Below, in pieces: positions 17,002 through 24,762 of a stretch of 64,000 nucleotides of DNA. Numbering within the stretch: the first letter of the stretch is position 1; each line of letters begins with the position of its first letter. A program made the position numbers and the translations under genes. Location: the NCBI RefSeq assembly GCF_000422885.1, contig NZ_AUGX01000009.1, positions 124,001 to 188,000 on the forward strand, read 5' to 3'. This DNA comes from Ottowia thiooxydans DSM 14619 (lineage in GTDB: Bacteria; Pseudomonadota; Gammaproteobacteria; Burkholderiales; Burkholderiaceae_C). The notes beneath the pieces were generated by a model. That model was not told the DNA's origin and searched no databases. It saw nothing but the letters and a program-made list of their open reading frames with translations.

Positions 17002-17886
17002 ATGGACGTCATGTACTTCCTTGAACTCGCGATCAACGGCGGCCTCGCCGGCATGATGTATTCGCTGGTCGCGATGGGCATCGTACTGATCTACAAGTCA
17101 TCTTCGGTGCCCAACCTGGCGCAGGGCGCGTTGGTGATGCTGGGCGCGTATGTGGTGCTGATGTTCAACGGCTTCGGCATACCGATCTGGGCGGCGATCC
17201 CGCTCACCATGGCCGCCATGTTCCTGGTTGGCTTGGGGATCGAGCGCGTGGCGTTGCGGCGCCTGGCGGGCCGGCCAATCGTGATGATCCTCATGATGAC
17301 GCTGGGAATCGACATCTTCCTGCGCGCGTCAGCATTGACGTTCTGGGGTGGCAGCGGGCGCAACATGTCGCTGGGCATCAGCGACGCGCCACTCTTCCTG
17401 GGCACGCTGCTGGTCAACCGGGCGTATGCAGTGGGCGCGGCAGTGACTTTGGTGCTGTTCGTGGTCTTCATGCTGTTCTTCCGCACACGGCGCGGCCTGG
17501 TGTTGCGGGCGATCTCGGATGACTACACGGCATCTTGGTCCGTGGGCATCTCGGTGGAACGCGGCGTGGGACTTTCCTGGGCGCTGTCGTCGCTGGCCGC
17601 CACCACGGCCGGCGTACTGTGGGGTTCAGTGCAAACGGTGGACCAATCGCTGTCAATGCTGCTTCTCAAGGGGCTTACGGTCGCCGTGCTCGGTGGCATG
17701 GACAGCCTGGGTGGCGCGCTGTTGGCCGGGTTGCTCCTGGGTATCTTGGAGAACGTGGCGTCGGGGTACCTTGATCCGCTACTGGGCGGTGGCACCCGCG
17801 ACCTGGTAGTGGCCGCGGTGCTGATACTCACCGTATTGATCCGCCCGCATGGCCTGTTTGGCCGGCATGACATTGAGAGGATCTAG
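17002..17886 (+). CDS. Liv-type ABC transporter permease (LivH-like)
   Basis: A 294-residue inner-membrane protein with about eight hydrophobic segments and the LivH-type N-terminus (GLAGMMYSLVAMGIVLIYK) and LAQGALVMLGAY loop. It forms one half of the transmembrane channel. It begins three bases after the synthetase stop and is followed three bases later by the LivM-like gene. Confidence 0.92.
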   Translation: MDVMYFLELAINGGLAGMMYSLVAMGIVLIYKSSSVPNLAQGALVMLGAYVVLMFNGFGIPIWAAIPLTMAAMFLVGLGIERVALRRLAGRPIVMILMMTLGIDIFLRASALTFWGGSGRNMSLGISDAPLFLGTLLVNRAYAVGAAVTLVLFVVFMLFFRTRRGLVLRAISDDYTASWSVGISVERGVGLSWALSSLAATTAGVLWGSVQTVDQSLSMLLLKGLTVAVLGGMDSLGGALLAGLLLGILENVASGYLDPLLGGGTRDLVVAAVLILTVLIRPHGLFGRHDIERI

Positions 17887-17889
17887 CGA

Positions 17890-18963
17890 ATGTTCTACCG
17901 CCAGGCAGGCATATTCCACACGAACTACGCGGCCGACCGCACGCTGTTCCCGATCCCCTTCGAGCGCTGGGCGGTTGTTGCGCTTCTGTTGTTCGCCGTC
18001 GCAGCACCGTGGCTTCTCAGCTCACTGCAGCTCACCAGCTATGTGCGGCCCTGGCTGATCTGGACGGCGGCGGCTCTCGGACTCAACCTCATCCTCGGCT
18101 GGGCCGGGCAGTTCCACTTTGGTTACGCCGCCATCATGGGCATCGGTGCCTATGCCTCGGTGCATGCCGCGCGGCGCGGAGTACCGTGGGAGATCGCGGT
18201 GATCCTGGGTGGGGCTGCAGCCGCTGCGATTGGCTCGGTGTTCGCCTTTGCCGCATTGCGCGTGAAAGGTCTGTACCTTGCGCTCTCCACGCTGGCCATG
18301 CAGTTCATCATGGACTGGGTTATCTCTCATGTGCCTGCCATTAGCGGCGGCGTGTCTGCCACGTTGCAGGCGCCTGCCATGAAGTTGCTGGGACAAGCCA
18401 TCACCTCAGATGCTGGTAAGTACTACGTAGTGCTGGCCTGGACGCTCTTCGTCACGCTGTTCATGCTGAACCTCCGGCGTAGTGCATTGGGCCGCGCGTT
18501 GGTGGCTGTGCGTGAGAAGGACTTCGCTGCAGCTGTCATTGGCGTACAGAGCTTCTACTACAAGCTCGTGGCGTTTGCGGCTTCGGCCTTCATTGGTGGC
18601 GTGAGCGGGTCCATGCTGATCTTCGGCTTCTACCAGGCCGTGACGCCTGAGCAATTCGCGGTGAACGTGTCGATCGAACTTTTGGCTATGGTGATCGTCG
18701 GGGGCCTGGGCAGCATCATTGGCAGTTACTTCGGCGCGGCCTTCATCCTGTTGCTGCCGGGCCAGATGAATGCGTTCATTGCCTGGCTGGCGCAGCTCAT
18801 GGGCATCAACATTGGCGTGGAGGCGCTGGCGCACATTCCTCACATGGTCTATGGCGCAACCATCATCATCGTGTTGCTGATCGAGCCAATGGGCCTGGGC
18901 AAGCTTTATGGCAACGTGCGCAGCTACCTGATGCTGTGGCCATTCGGCTATGCCAAGAAATAG
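17890..18963 (+). CDS. Liv-type ABC transporter permease (LivM-like)
   Basis: A 357-residue polytopic membrane protein with the LivM core (LNLILGWAGQFHFGYAAIMGIGAYA) and the cytoplasmic coupling region VREKDFAAAVIGV. It pairs with the LivH-like permease. The short soluble N-terminal segment before the first membrane helix is usual for this subgroup. The gene is tightly packed between the LivH- and LivF-like genes. Confidence 0.92.
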   Translation: MFYRQAGIFHTNYAADRTLFPIPFERWAVVALLLFAVAAPWLLSSLQLTSYVRPWLIWTAAALGLNLILGWAGQFHFGYAAIMGIGAYASVHAARRGVPWEIAVILGGAAAAAIGSVFAFAALRVKGLYLALSTLAMQFIMDWVISHVPAISGGVSATLQAPAMKLLGQAITSDAGKYYVVLAWTLFVTLFMLNLRRSALGRALVAVREKDFAAAVIGVQSFYYKLVAFAASAFIGGVSGSMLIFGFYQAVTPEQFAVNVSIELLAMVIVGGLGSIIGSYFGAAFILLLPGQMNAFIAWLAQLMGINIGVEALAHIPHMVYGATIIIVLLIEPMGLGKLYGNVRSYLMLWPFGYAKK

Positions 18964-18972
18964 GGCTGACGC

Positions 18973-19788
18973 ATGAGTAGCACTGTGAATCCCGAACACA
19001 TTCTTCGTGTTAACAACATCGAGGTCATCTACGACCATGTGGCACTTGCCATCAAGGGCGTGTCGCTGGATGTACCTCTGGGCGGCATGGTGGCGCTGCT
19101 CGGCGCCAACGGCGCGGGCAAGAGCACCACGCTCAAGGCCATCAGCGGCCTGCTCAAACCAGAGCGCGGACTTGTCACGCGGGGCGACCTGCACTACATG
19201 GGTGGTGACATTCAGCGCCTGGCGCCACAGCAACGCGTGCGGTTGGGCATCGTGCAGGTGCTGGAAGGCCGTCGTGTATTCGAGCACCTCACAGCCGACG
19301 AAAACCTCACAGCTGCATCTTCCGTCGCGGGCGGTAACCGGGCAGAGACCGAACGCAAGCGTGAGATGGTTTATGGCTATTTTCCGCGTCTTAAGCAGCG
19401 GCGCGACGCGCAGTCAGGTTTTCTCTCCGGAGGAGAGCAGCAGATGCTGGCGATTGGCCGCGCGTTGATGACAGGCCCCAAGCTGTTGATGCTCGACGAA
19501 CCGAGCCTGGGCCTCGCACCATTCCTCGTTGCAGAGATTTTTGACATTGTGCGGCGCATCAACCAGCAGGAAGGCCTGTCGGTCCTGTTGGTCGAGCAGA
19601 ACGCGCTGGCCGCGTTGGAGGTGGTCTCGCACGGCTATTTGATGGAGAACGGCCGAATCGTCATGCACGACAGCGCCGAGACCATGAAGCGTAACCCCGA
19701 CATTCAGGAGTTTTACCTGGGTGGTGCGGGCGGGCGGGATTTTCGCGAGATCAAACACTACAGCCGGCGCAAGCGCTGGCTGAGTTGA
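18973..19788 (+). CDS. Liv-type ABC transporter ATP-binding protein (LivF-like)
   Basis: A 271-residue ATPase with Walker A GANGAGKST, signature LSGGEQQ and Walker B LLMLDEPS. It ends in a basic tail (about 250-271, KHYSRRKRWLS), typical of the synthetase-linked Liv subgroup rather than true leucine importers. It pairs with the LivG-like ATPase to drive the LivH/LivM-like permease. Confidence 0.92.
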   Translation: MSSTVNPEHILRVNNIEVIYDHVALAIKGVSLDVPLGGMVALLGANGAGKSTTLKAISGLLKPERGLVTRGDLHYMGGDIQRLAPQQRVRLGIVQVLEGRRVFEHLTADENLTAASSVAGGNRAETERKREMVYGYFPRLKQRRDAQSGFLSGGEQQMLAIGRALMTGPKLLMLDEPSLGLAPFLVAEIFDIVRRINQQEGLSVLLVEQNALAALEVVSHGYLMENGRIVMHDSAETMKRNPDIQEFYLGGAGGRDFREIKHYSRRKRWLS

Positions 19789-19879
19789 GAAGCGCAGCAG
19801 TAGTTTCAGCAACACGTTGCCGCTAGCGCGCGTACTTGGCGGCTGCAACGGATCATTCACCGTACGCAGGAGACGAGAC

Positions 19880-21130
19880 ATGAAGCGAATGTTGTTATCA
19901 GGGGTCGCGGCGTTCGCGCTGGCCCTGTGCGGTGTGCAGGCTCATGCGCAGGCGGGCAACTCCGTCAAGTTCGGCCTGTGCTACGACCTGAGCAAGGCCT
20001 ACACCTTCGTTACGCCGCAGATCGTGCAGGCGGCCAAGGACTACGCGGCCATTCTCAACGCCAAGGGCGGCATCGAGGGCCACCCGATCGAGATCATCGC
20101 CCAGGATCACGGTAATGAGCCGCAGCGCGGGCTCGAGTGTTACGAGAAGCTGAAGCGCGAAGGCGTGATCATGTTTGACATGCTGTCTACGCCAGTCTCG
20201 CGTGCGGTGCTGCCGCGCGTCATGGAAGACAAGAACATCTTGCTGCAATCCTTTGTGGGTCGCGGCGATGCGGTGGACGGCGAGGTATTCAAGCAAATCT
20301 TCCCCATTGGCCCAACGTACTGGGGGCAGGTGGCTAACGACATTGCCTACATCAAGACGCAGCACAAGGGTAACCTCAAGGGCGTGAAGATCGGCTTCAT
20401 CTACCCCGACTACTCGTTCGGGCAGGAGCCCATCCCGATCCTGAAGACGCTGGCGGCCAAGGAAGGCTTCGAGCTGAGCCTATTCCCCAACCCTATGCCT
20501 GGGCGAGACCAAGCGGCGGTGTGGACGCAGATTCGCCGTTTCGATCCGGCCTGGGTGATCAGCTGGAACCTCTCAGCCATGCATGTTGTCGCTGCCAAGG
20601 AAATGAAACGCAATGGCATCCCGATGGAAAAACTCATCGTGGTGAACTGGCTCAACGAAGTGGATATCAACAATATCGGCGCGGCCGAAGCCAAAGGCCT
20701 GAAGCGCGGCACTAACGTAGTGGGTGGCAAGAACCACGCCGTGATCCAGCAGATCATTAAGGACCTGTATGGCACCGGCAAGGGTAATGGCGACGTGAAG
20801 AACCTGGACGACATTTACTACAACACGGGCCTTGCCATGTATTCGGTGATGTTCGAAGCCACGCGCGCGGCCATCAAGAAGGATGGCTGGCCACTTAACG
20901 GCGCGAAGATCAAGGCCGGCATGGAGAGCCTGCGCAACTTCGACGCCAATGGCCTGATGTCGCCCGTGACAGTGACCGCCAAGGACCACGGCGGCGGTGG
21001 CAAGACACGCATCGACATGTGGGACGGTACCAAGTGGGTACCGCAGTCAGACTGGATTTCGGCCTATGCGGAAGAAGTGGACAAGGTGGTGAAGGAGCAG
21101 TCCGCGGAGTTCGCCAAGACTGGTAAGTAA
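19880..21130 (+). CDS. Liv-type ABC transporter substrate-binding protein
   Basis: A 416-residue periplasmic binding protein of the LivK/type 1 family. The signal peptide ends near AHAQA, and the mature start is SVKFGLCYDLSKAYTF. An AGGAGAC ribosome site precedes ATG 19880; the in-frame ATG at 19817 lacks one and would spoil the signal peptide. It ends the operon dehydrogenase, LivG, synthetase, LivH, LivM, LivF, receptor. It likely recognises an aromatic or alicyclic acid given the bad genes just downstream, though that is inferred from position alone. Confidence 0.9.
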   Translation: MKRMLLSGVAAFALALCGVQAHAQAGNSVKFGLCYDLSKAYTFVTPQIVQAAKDYAAILNAKGGIEGHPIEIIAQDHGNEPQRGLECYEKLKREGVIMFDMLSTPVSRAVLPRVMEDKNILLQSFVGRGDAVDGEVFKQIFPIGPTYWGQVANDIAYIKTQHKGNLKGVKIGFIYPDYSFGQEPIPILKTLAAKEGFELSLFPNPMPGRDQAAVWTQIRRFDPAWVISWNLSAMHVVAAKEMKRNGIPMEKLIVVNWLNEVDINNIGAAEAKGLKRGTNVVGGKNHAVIQQIIKDLYGTGKGNGDVKNLDDIYYNTGLAMYSVMFEATRAAIKKDGWPLNGAKIKAGMESLRNFDANGLMSPVTVTAKDHGGGGKTRIDMWDGTKWVPQSDWISAYAEEVDKVVKEQSAEFAKTGK

Positions 21131-21196
21131 GAGAAGCGGCGGAGTGGGGGAGCGAAGAGATGGCGTGTGAAAGCTCTTCACCCCGTATTCCGCCCG

Positions 21197-21247
21197 GGGA
21201 TCCACGTTGGCGTGAAGTCCACGCTCCTTGAGGGAGCGCTGGATCCC
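21197..21247. terminator. Hairpin structure between convergent genes
   Basis: GGGATCCA (21197-21204) and TGGATCCC (21240-21247) pair over a loop that contains a second hairpin, CGCTCC/GGAGCG (21222-21238). It lies between the convergent receptor and marR-family genes. There is no clear T-run, so termination is only suggested. Confidence 0.4.
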
Positions 21248-21249
21248 GG

Positions 21250-21762
21250 TCAGGTTTTGGATGACAGCTCGTCGCCGTCTTCTCCCTCGACATCCGGATT
21301 GTCCAGCTTCTGCATGTTGTCCAGCATCTTCAGCAGATAGTGCACGGTGTGGACCATGTCGTTGACTGAGAAACCCTCCAACGCCTGCTCGTAGTAGTCG
21401 TGGATCTTGGGCAGAGCGCGACGCTCCCACACGTGGCTGCCCGCGGGTGTCAGGCGGATGAGGCGTGAGCGGCCGTCTTGCGGATCGGGGGCGCTCTCGA
21501 CGCGGCCGTCGCGCTCAAGGCGCCCCACGACACCGGACAGGTTCTGGCGGCTGACCATGAGATATCGGGCGAGATCGCCCAGCTTCATGCCATTAGGTGT
21601 CTGCGGCCGCGAGAGCGCGCCGAGCACAGCCCATTGCTGCGTCGTGAGACCGTCTGCCTCGATCGCGCGAGATCCCGTTTTATGCAGCATGTTGGCACAT
21701 TGATAAAGTCGGAAGAACAACCGATTGGCAATGTCCAAGCGTGTTTCTGAGGAAGTGTTCAT
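21250..21762 (-). CDS. badR: MarR-family regulator, BadR-like
   Basis: A 170-residue MarR regulator with the winged helix at about residues 35-110 (LTTQQWAVLGAL, LARYLMVSRQNLSGVVGRLERDGRV, DGRSRLIRLT). It is read divergently from badH. In Rhodopseudomonas palustris the MarR protein BadR represses the badHI-ali genes and responds to an alicyclic CoA intermediate, and the gene neighbourhood here is the same. An acidic tail (EGEDGDE) closes the protein. The assignment as BadR rests on context plus family; the exact ligand is not visible. The start codon is chosen to give the normal family length. Confidence 0.8.
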   Translation of the reverse strand: MNTSSETRLDIANRLFFRLYQCANMLHKTGSRAIEADGLTTQQWAVLGALSRPQTPNGMKLGDLARYLMVSRQNLSGVVGRLERDGRVESAPDPQDGRSRLIRLTPAGSHVWERRALPKIHDYYEQALEGFSVNDMVHTVHYLLKMLDNMQKLDNPDVEGEDGDELSSKT

Positions 21763-21822
21763 AGGGTAATCCGTAGTATGTGGACGAGATTCGAGATCTT
21801 GCGTCGCCCGTGCATGAAGCCT

Positions 21823-21840
21823 AATATATGAATATATATT
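21823..21840. promoter_or_regulatory. AT-rich inverted repeat between badR and badH
   Basis: AATATAT and ATATATT are separated by four bases (GAAT), 33 bases upstream of badH. Placement between the divergent regulator and target genes, plus the symmetry, fits a MarR-family operator overlapping the promoter. Confidence 0.55.
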
Positions 21841-21873
21841 GACATAAATATCAAAGAGACGAAAGGTTGAAAA

Positions 21874-22641
21874 ATGACACGATTGGCTGGCAAAACGGCA
21901 GTGATCACCGGCGGTGGCGGCGGCATCGGCGGCGCAACGTGTTTGCGCTTTGCCCAAGAGGGCGCGCGCGTTGCGGTGTTCGATCGTGATCTGGCGTCTG
22001 CGCAACGTACAGCGCAGCAGGTCATTGACGCAGGAGGGCAGGCACAGGCCTTCGAGTGTGACATCACCGTGCGAGCGGCTGTCGACGCGGCGGTGGCAAA
22101 GGCCATAGCTGAACTTGGCCCGATCGACATCCTCGTCAACAACGCGGGATGGGACGTGTTCATGCCCTTTACGAAAACACAGCCTGAGCAGTGGGACAAG
22201 CTGATCGACATCAACCTGAAGGGCGCGCTGCACATGCATCACGCCGTGCTGCCCGGCATGATCGAGCGCAAGGCAGGACGCATCGTCAATATCGCGTCCG
22301 ACGCGGCGCGCGTGGGCTCCTCGGGCGAGGCGGTATATGCGGCCTGCAAGGGCGGCATCGTGTCATTCTCCAAGACGCTGGCGCGCGAGCATTCTCGCCA
22401 CAACATCACGGTGAACGTCGTGTGCCCCGGCCCCACGGACACGGCGCTCTTCGCTGATTACAAGCTTGGCGCGGGTAACCCCGAGAAGCTGGAAGAAGCC
22501 TTCCGCCGTTCGATCCCGCTCGGTCGCATTGGCCAGCCGAGCGACCTGCCGGGCGCCATCCTTTTCTTCGCCAGCGACGACGCCGCTTATGTGACGGGGC
22601 AGGTGCTCAGCGTCTCGGGCGGACTCACGATGGCGGGCTGA
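21874..22641 (+). CDS. badH: 2-hydroxycyclohexanecarboxyl-CoA dehydrogenase (short-chain dehydrogenase)
   Basis: This 255-residue SDR oxidises 2-hydroxycyclohexanecarboxyl-CoA to 2-oxocyclohexanecarboxyl-CoA with NAD+. The cofactor motif TGGGGGIGG (12-20), NNAG (89-92), N114 and the catalytic S142-Y155-K159 are all present. The region from NNAGWDVF through SDAARVGSSGEAVYAACKGG strongly resembles R. palustris BadH as I remember it. It sits directly before badI, and the divergent MarR gene completes the known bad arrangement. A GAAAGG-like site precedes the ATG. Confidence 0.9.
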   Translation: MTRLAGKTAVITGGGGGIGGATCLRFAQEGARVAVFDRDLASAQRTAQQVIDAGGQAQAFECDITVRAAVDAAVAKAIAELGPIDILVNNAGWDVFMPFTKTQPEQWDKLIDINLKGALHMHHAVLPGMIERKAGRIVNIASDAARVGSSGEAVYAACKGGIVSFSKTLAREHSRHNITVNVVCPGPTDTALFADYKLGAGNPEKLEEAFRRSIPLGRIGQPSDLPGAILFFASDDAAYVTGQVLSVSGGLTMAG

Positions 22642-22677
22642 GCGGCCTTCCACACGCCAACACAAGGAGACCATCCC

Positions 22678-23460
22678 ATGAAATTCGAAGACATCCTCTA
22701 CGAAGTGCGCAACGGCGTCGCGTGGATCACCATCAATCGCCCGGACAAGATGAACGCCTTCCGTGGCACGACCTGCGACGAGCTCATCAAGGCACTGCAC
22801 AAGGCGGGCTATGACCGAGAGGTGGGCGCCATAGTGCTGGCCGGCGCCGGAGACCGCGCGTTCTGCACGGGCGGCGATCAGTCGGCGCACGACGGCAACT
22901 ACGATGGGCGCGGCACCATCGGCCTGCCGATGGAAGAGTTGCACCAGGCCATCCGAGACGTGCCCAAGCCAGTGATCGCGCGCGTGCAGGGCTATGCGAT
23001 TGGCGGTGGCAACGTGCTGTGCACCATCTGCGATCTCACTATCTGTTCGGAAAAGGCCATCTTCGGCCAGGCCGGCCCGAAGATGGGCTCGGTCGATCCT
23101 GGTTACGGTACGGCGCTGCTGGCGCGCGTGGTCGGCGAGAAGAAGGCGCGCGAGATGTGGTATCTGTGCCGGCGCTACAGCGGCAAGGAAGCTGTGGAGA
23201 TGGGCCTGGCCAACGTGTGTGTGCCACACGAGCAACTGGACGCCGAGGTGCAGAAATGGGCCGAGGAAATCTGCGAGCGCAGCCCCACGGCGATCGCCAT
23301 TGCCAAGCGCAGCTTCAACATGGACACCGCACATCAGGCCGGCATTGCGGGCATGGGCATGTACGCGCTCAAGCTCTACTACGAAACCGATGAATCGCGC
23401 GAAGGCGTGAAGGCGCTACAGGAAAAGCGCAAGCCCGATTTCCGCAAGTACGCAAAGTAG
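22678..23460 (+). CDS. badI: 2-ketocyclohexanecarboxyl-CoA hydrolase (ring cleavage)
   Basis: A 260-residue crotonase-family enzyme that hydrolytically opens 2-oxocyclohexanecarboxyl-CoA to pimeloyl-CoA. Its sequence is strikingly close to R. palustris BadI in memory, for example CTGGDQSAHDGNYDGRGT (63-80) and GPKMGSVDPGYGTALLARVV, the latter containing the active-site Asp/Tyr region shared with MenB-type enzymes. No crotonase-type glutamate pair is present, as expected for a hydrolase of 2-oxoacyl-CoA. It lies between badH and aliB with an AAGGAGA ribosome site. This is the firmest functional anchor in the block. Confidence 0.93.
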   Translation: MKFEDILYEVRNGVAWITINRPDKMNAFRGTTCDELIKALHKAGYDREVGAIVLAGAGDRAFCTGGDQSAHDGNYDGRGTIGLPMEELHQAIRDVPKPVIARVQGYAIGGGNVLCTICDLTICSEKAIFGQAGPKMGSVDPGYGTALLARVVGEKKAREMWYLCRRYSGKEAVEMGLANVCVPHEQLDAEVQKWAEEICERSPTAIAIAKRSFNMDTAHQAGIAGMGMYALKLYYETDESREGVKALQEKRKPDFRKYAK

Positions 23461-23465
23461 GTGCG

Positions 23466-24632
23466 ATGCAGACCCCGTACAACAACCCCTACATCGACGC
23501 CGACCTGGCTGCGTTGGGCGAGCAGGCGCGTCGCTTCGCCACGGGCCGCGTGGCGCCGGGTTTTCAGGAGCGCGACAGAACGCGCGTGCTCGACCGTACT
23601 CTGATGCGCGAGATGGGCGCCTTGGGCTTCATCGCGCCCGAGCTACCGGAAGAGGTGGGCGGGCTTGGCACCGGAACGCTGGCCGCTGGCGTGATCCATG
23701 AGGAGATCGCGCGCGCTGACCTAAGCCTTTCCTATATCAACCTGCTGGCTTCGCTGAACGGGCAAATCCTGGCGAACTACGGCCAACCCGAGGTGGCGAA
23801 ACCCTGGTTGCAGCGGCTCACCAAGGGCGAGGCCTTGATCGCCATCGCGCTCACCGAACCTTCGGGCGGCTCCGACGCGGCCAACCTGCGTCTGCGCATG
23901 GAGCGCACTGCAGACGGCTATGTCATCAACGGCGAGAAGACATCCATCTCAGCGGCTGACCAGGCCGACGCAATCATCGTGTTTGGCCGCACCGGCAGCG
24001 TGGAGTCTGGCGCGCACGGCGTCACGGCCGTGCTGGTGCCAGGTGACGCACAGGGTCTCACGCGCAGCCGCTTCGATTGCCACGGCCAACGTGCTATTGG
24101 CCGAGGGTCGCTTTTCTTCGAGAACGTGCGTGTGCCGCTGGATCACCGATTGGGCGACGAGAACCGTGGCTTTGTGCAGGTGATGCAGGGCTTTGATTTT
24201 TCGCGCGCGCTTATCGGCCTGCAGGTGCTGGCTGTCGCGAGCGTCGCGCTCGAAGAAACCTGGGCCTATACGGCGCAGAGGGAGGCATTCGGTAAGCCGC
24301 TGTCGGCCTTTCAGGGCGTTTCGCATCCATTGGCGGACTTCGAAACACAGGTAAATGCTGCGCGCCTGCTTTGCCTGCAAGCACTCTGGCTCAAGGACCA
24401 GGGGGCGCCTCACAGTGCCGAGGCGGCGATGTGCAAATGGTGGGCACCCAAGCTCGCCTACGACTGCATCCACCAGTGCCTGTTGAGTTTTGGCCACGCC
24501 GGTTACGACCGCGGGCCAATGGAGCAAAGATTGCGCGATGTGCTGGGCTTTCAGATCGGCGATGGAACGGCGCAGATCATGAAAACAATCATTGCGAGGG
24601 CGAGAGCAGGGCGCGGGGCTGTGCCGGCTTGA
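23466..24632 (+). CDS. aliB: Cyclohexanecarboxyl-CoA dehydrogenase (acyl-CoA dehydrogenase)
   Basis: A 388-residue acyl-CoA dehydrogenase five bases after badI. It should oxidise cyclohexanecarboxyl-CoA to cyclohex-1-ene-1-carboxyl-CoA. The C-terminal active-site segment reads IGDGTAQIMK, with D366 where most family members have the catalytic Glu; alicyclic-CoA dehydrogenases are known to differ here. Position after badHI matches R. palustris. The cluster stops here: I find no aliA-like ligase and no badK-like hydratase next to it, so activation and hydration must be supplied by other genes. Confidence 0.85.
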   Translation: MQTPYNNPYIDADLAALGEQARRFATGRVAPGFQERDRTRVLDRTLMREMGALGFIAPELPEEVGGLGTGTLAAGVIHEEIARADLSLSYINLLASLNGQILANYGQPEVAKPWLQRLTKGEALIAIALTEPSGGSDAANLRLRMERTADGYVINGEKTSISAADQADAIIVFGRTGSVESGAHGVTAVLVPGDAQGLTRSRFDCHGQRAIGRGSLFFENVRVPLDHRLGDENRGFVQVMQGFDFSRALIGLQVLAVASVALEETWAYTAQREAFGKPLSAFQGVSHPLADFETQVNAARLLCLQALWLKDQGAPHSAEAAMCKWWAPKLAYDCIHQCLLSFGHAGYDRGPMEQRLRDVLGFQIGDGTAQIMKTIIARARAGRGAVPA

Positions 24633-24762
24633 TGTTGATGCGCAGTTGCGTTTAAGCGCCTCAGTCGTGGCCGCAACAGAGCCACTAGAGGAGCGGTTTT
24701 CATCGGCATTAGCTAAGCCGGAAGTCAGCAACGCGTGTTCATATGGGGCTGCCCGGACTTAT

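Noticed and set aside
19880-21130. Naming the transporter at 14292-21130 a leucine importer (livGHMFK)
   Set aside because: The synthetase inside the operon and the receptor's context point to an organic acid; sequence class alone does not give the substrate.
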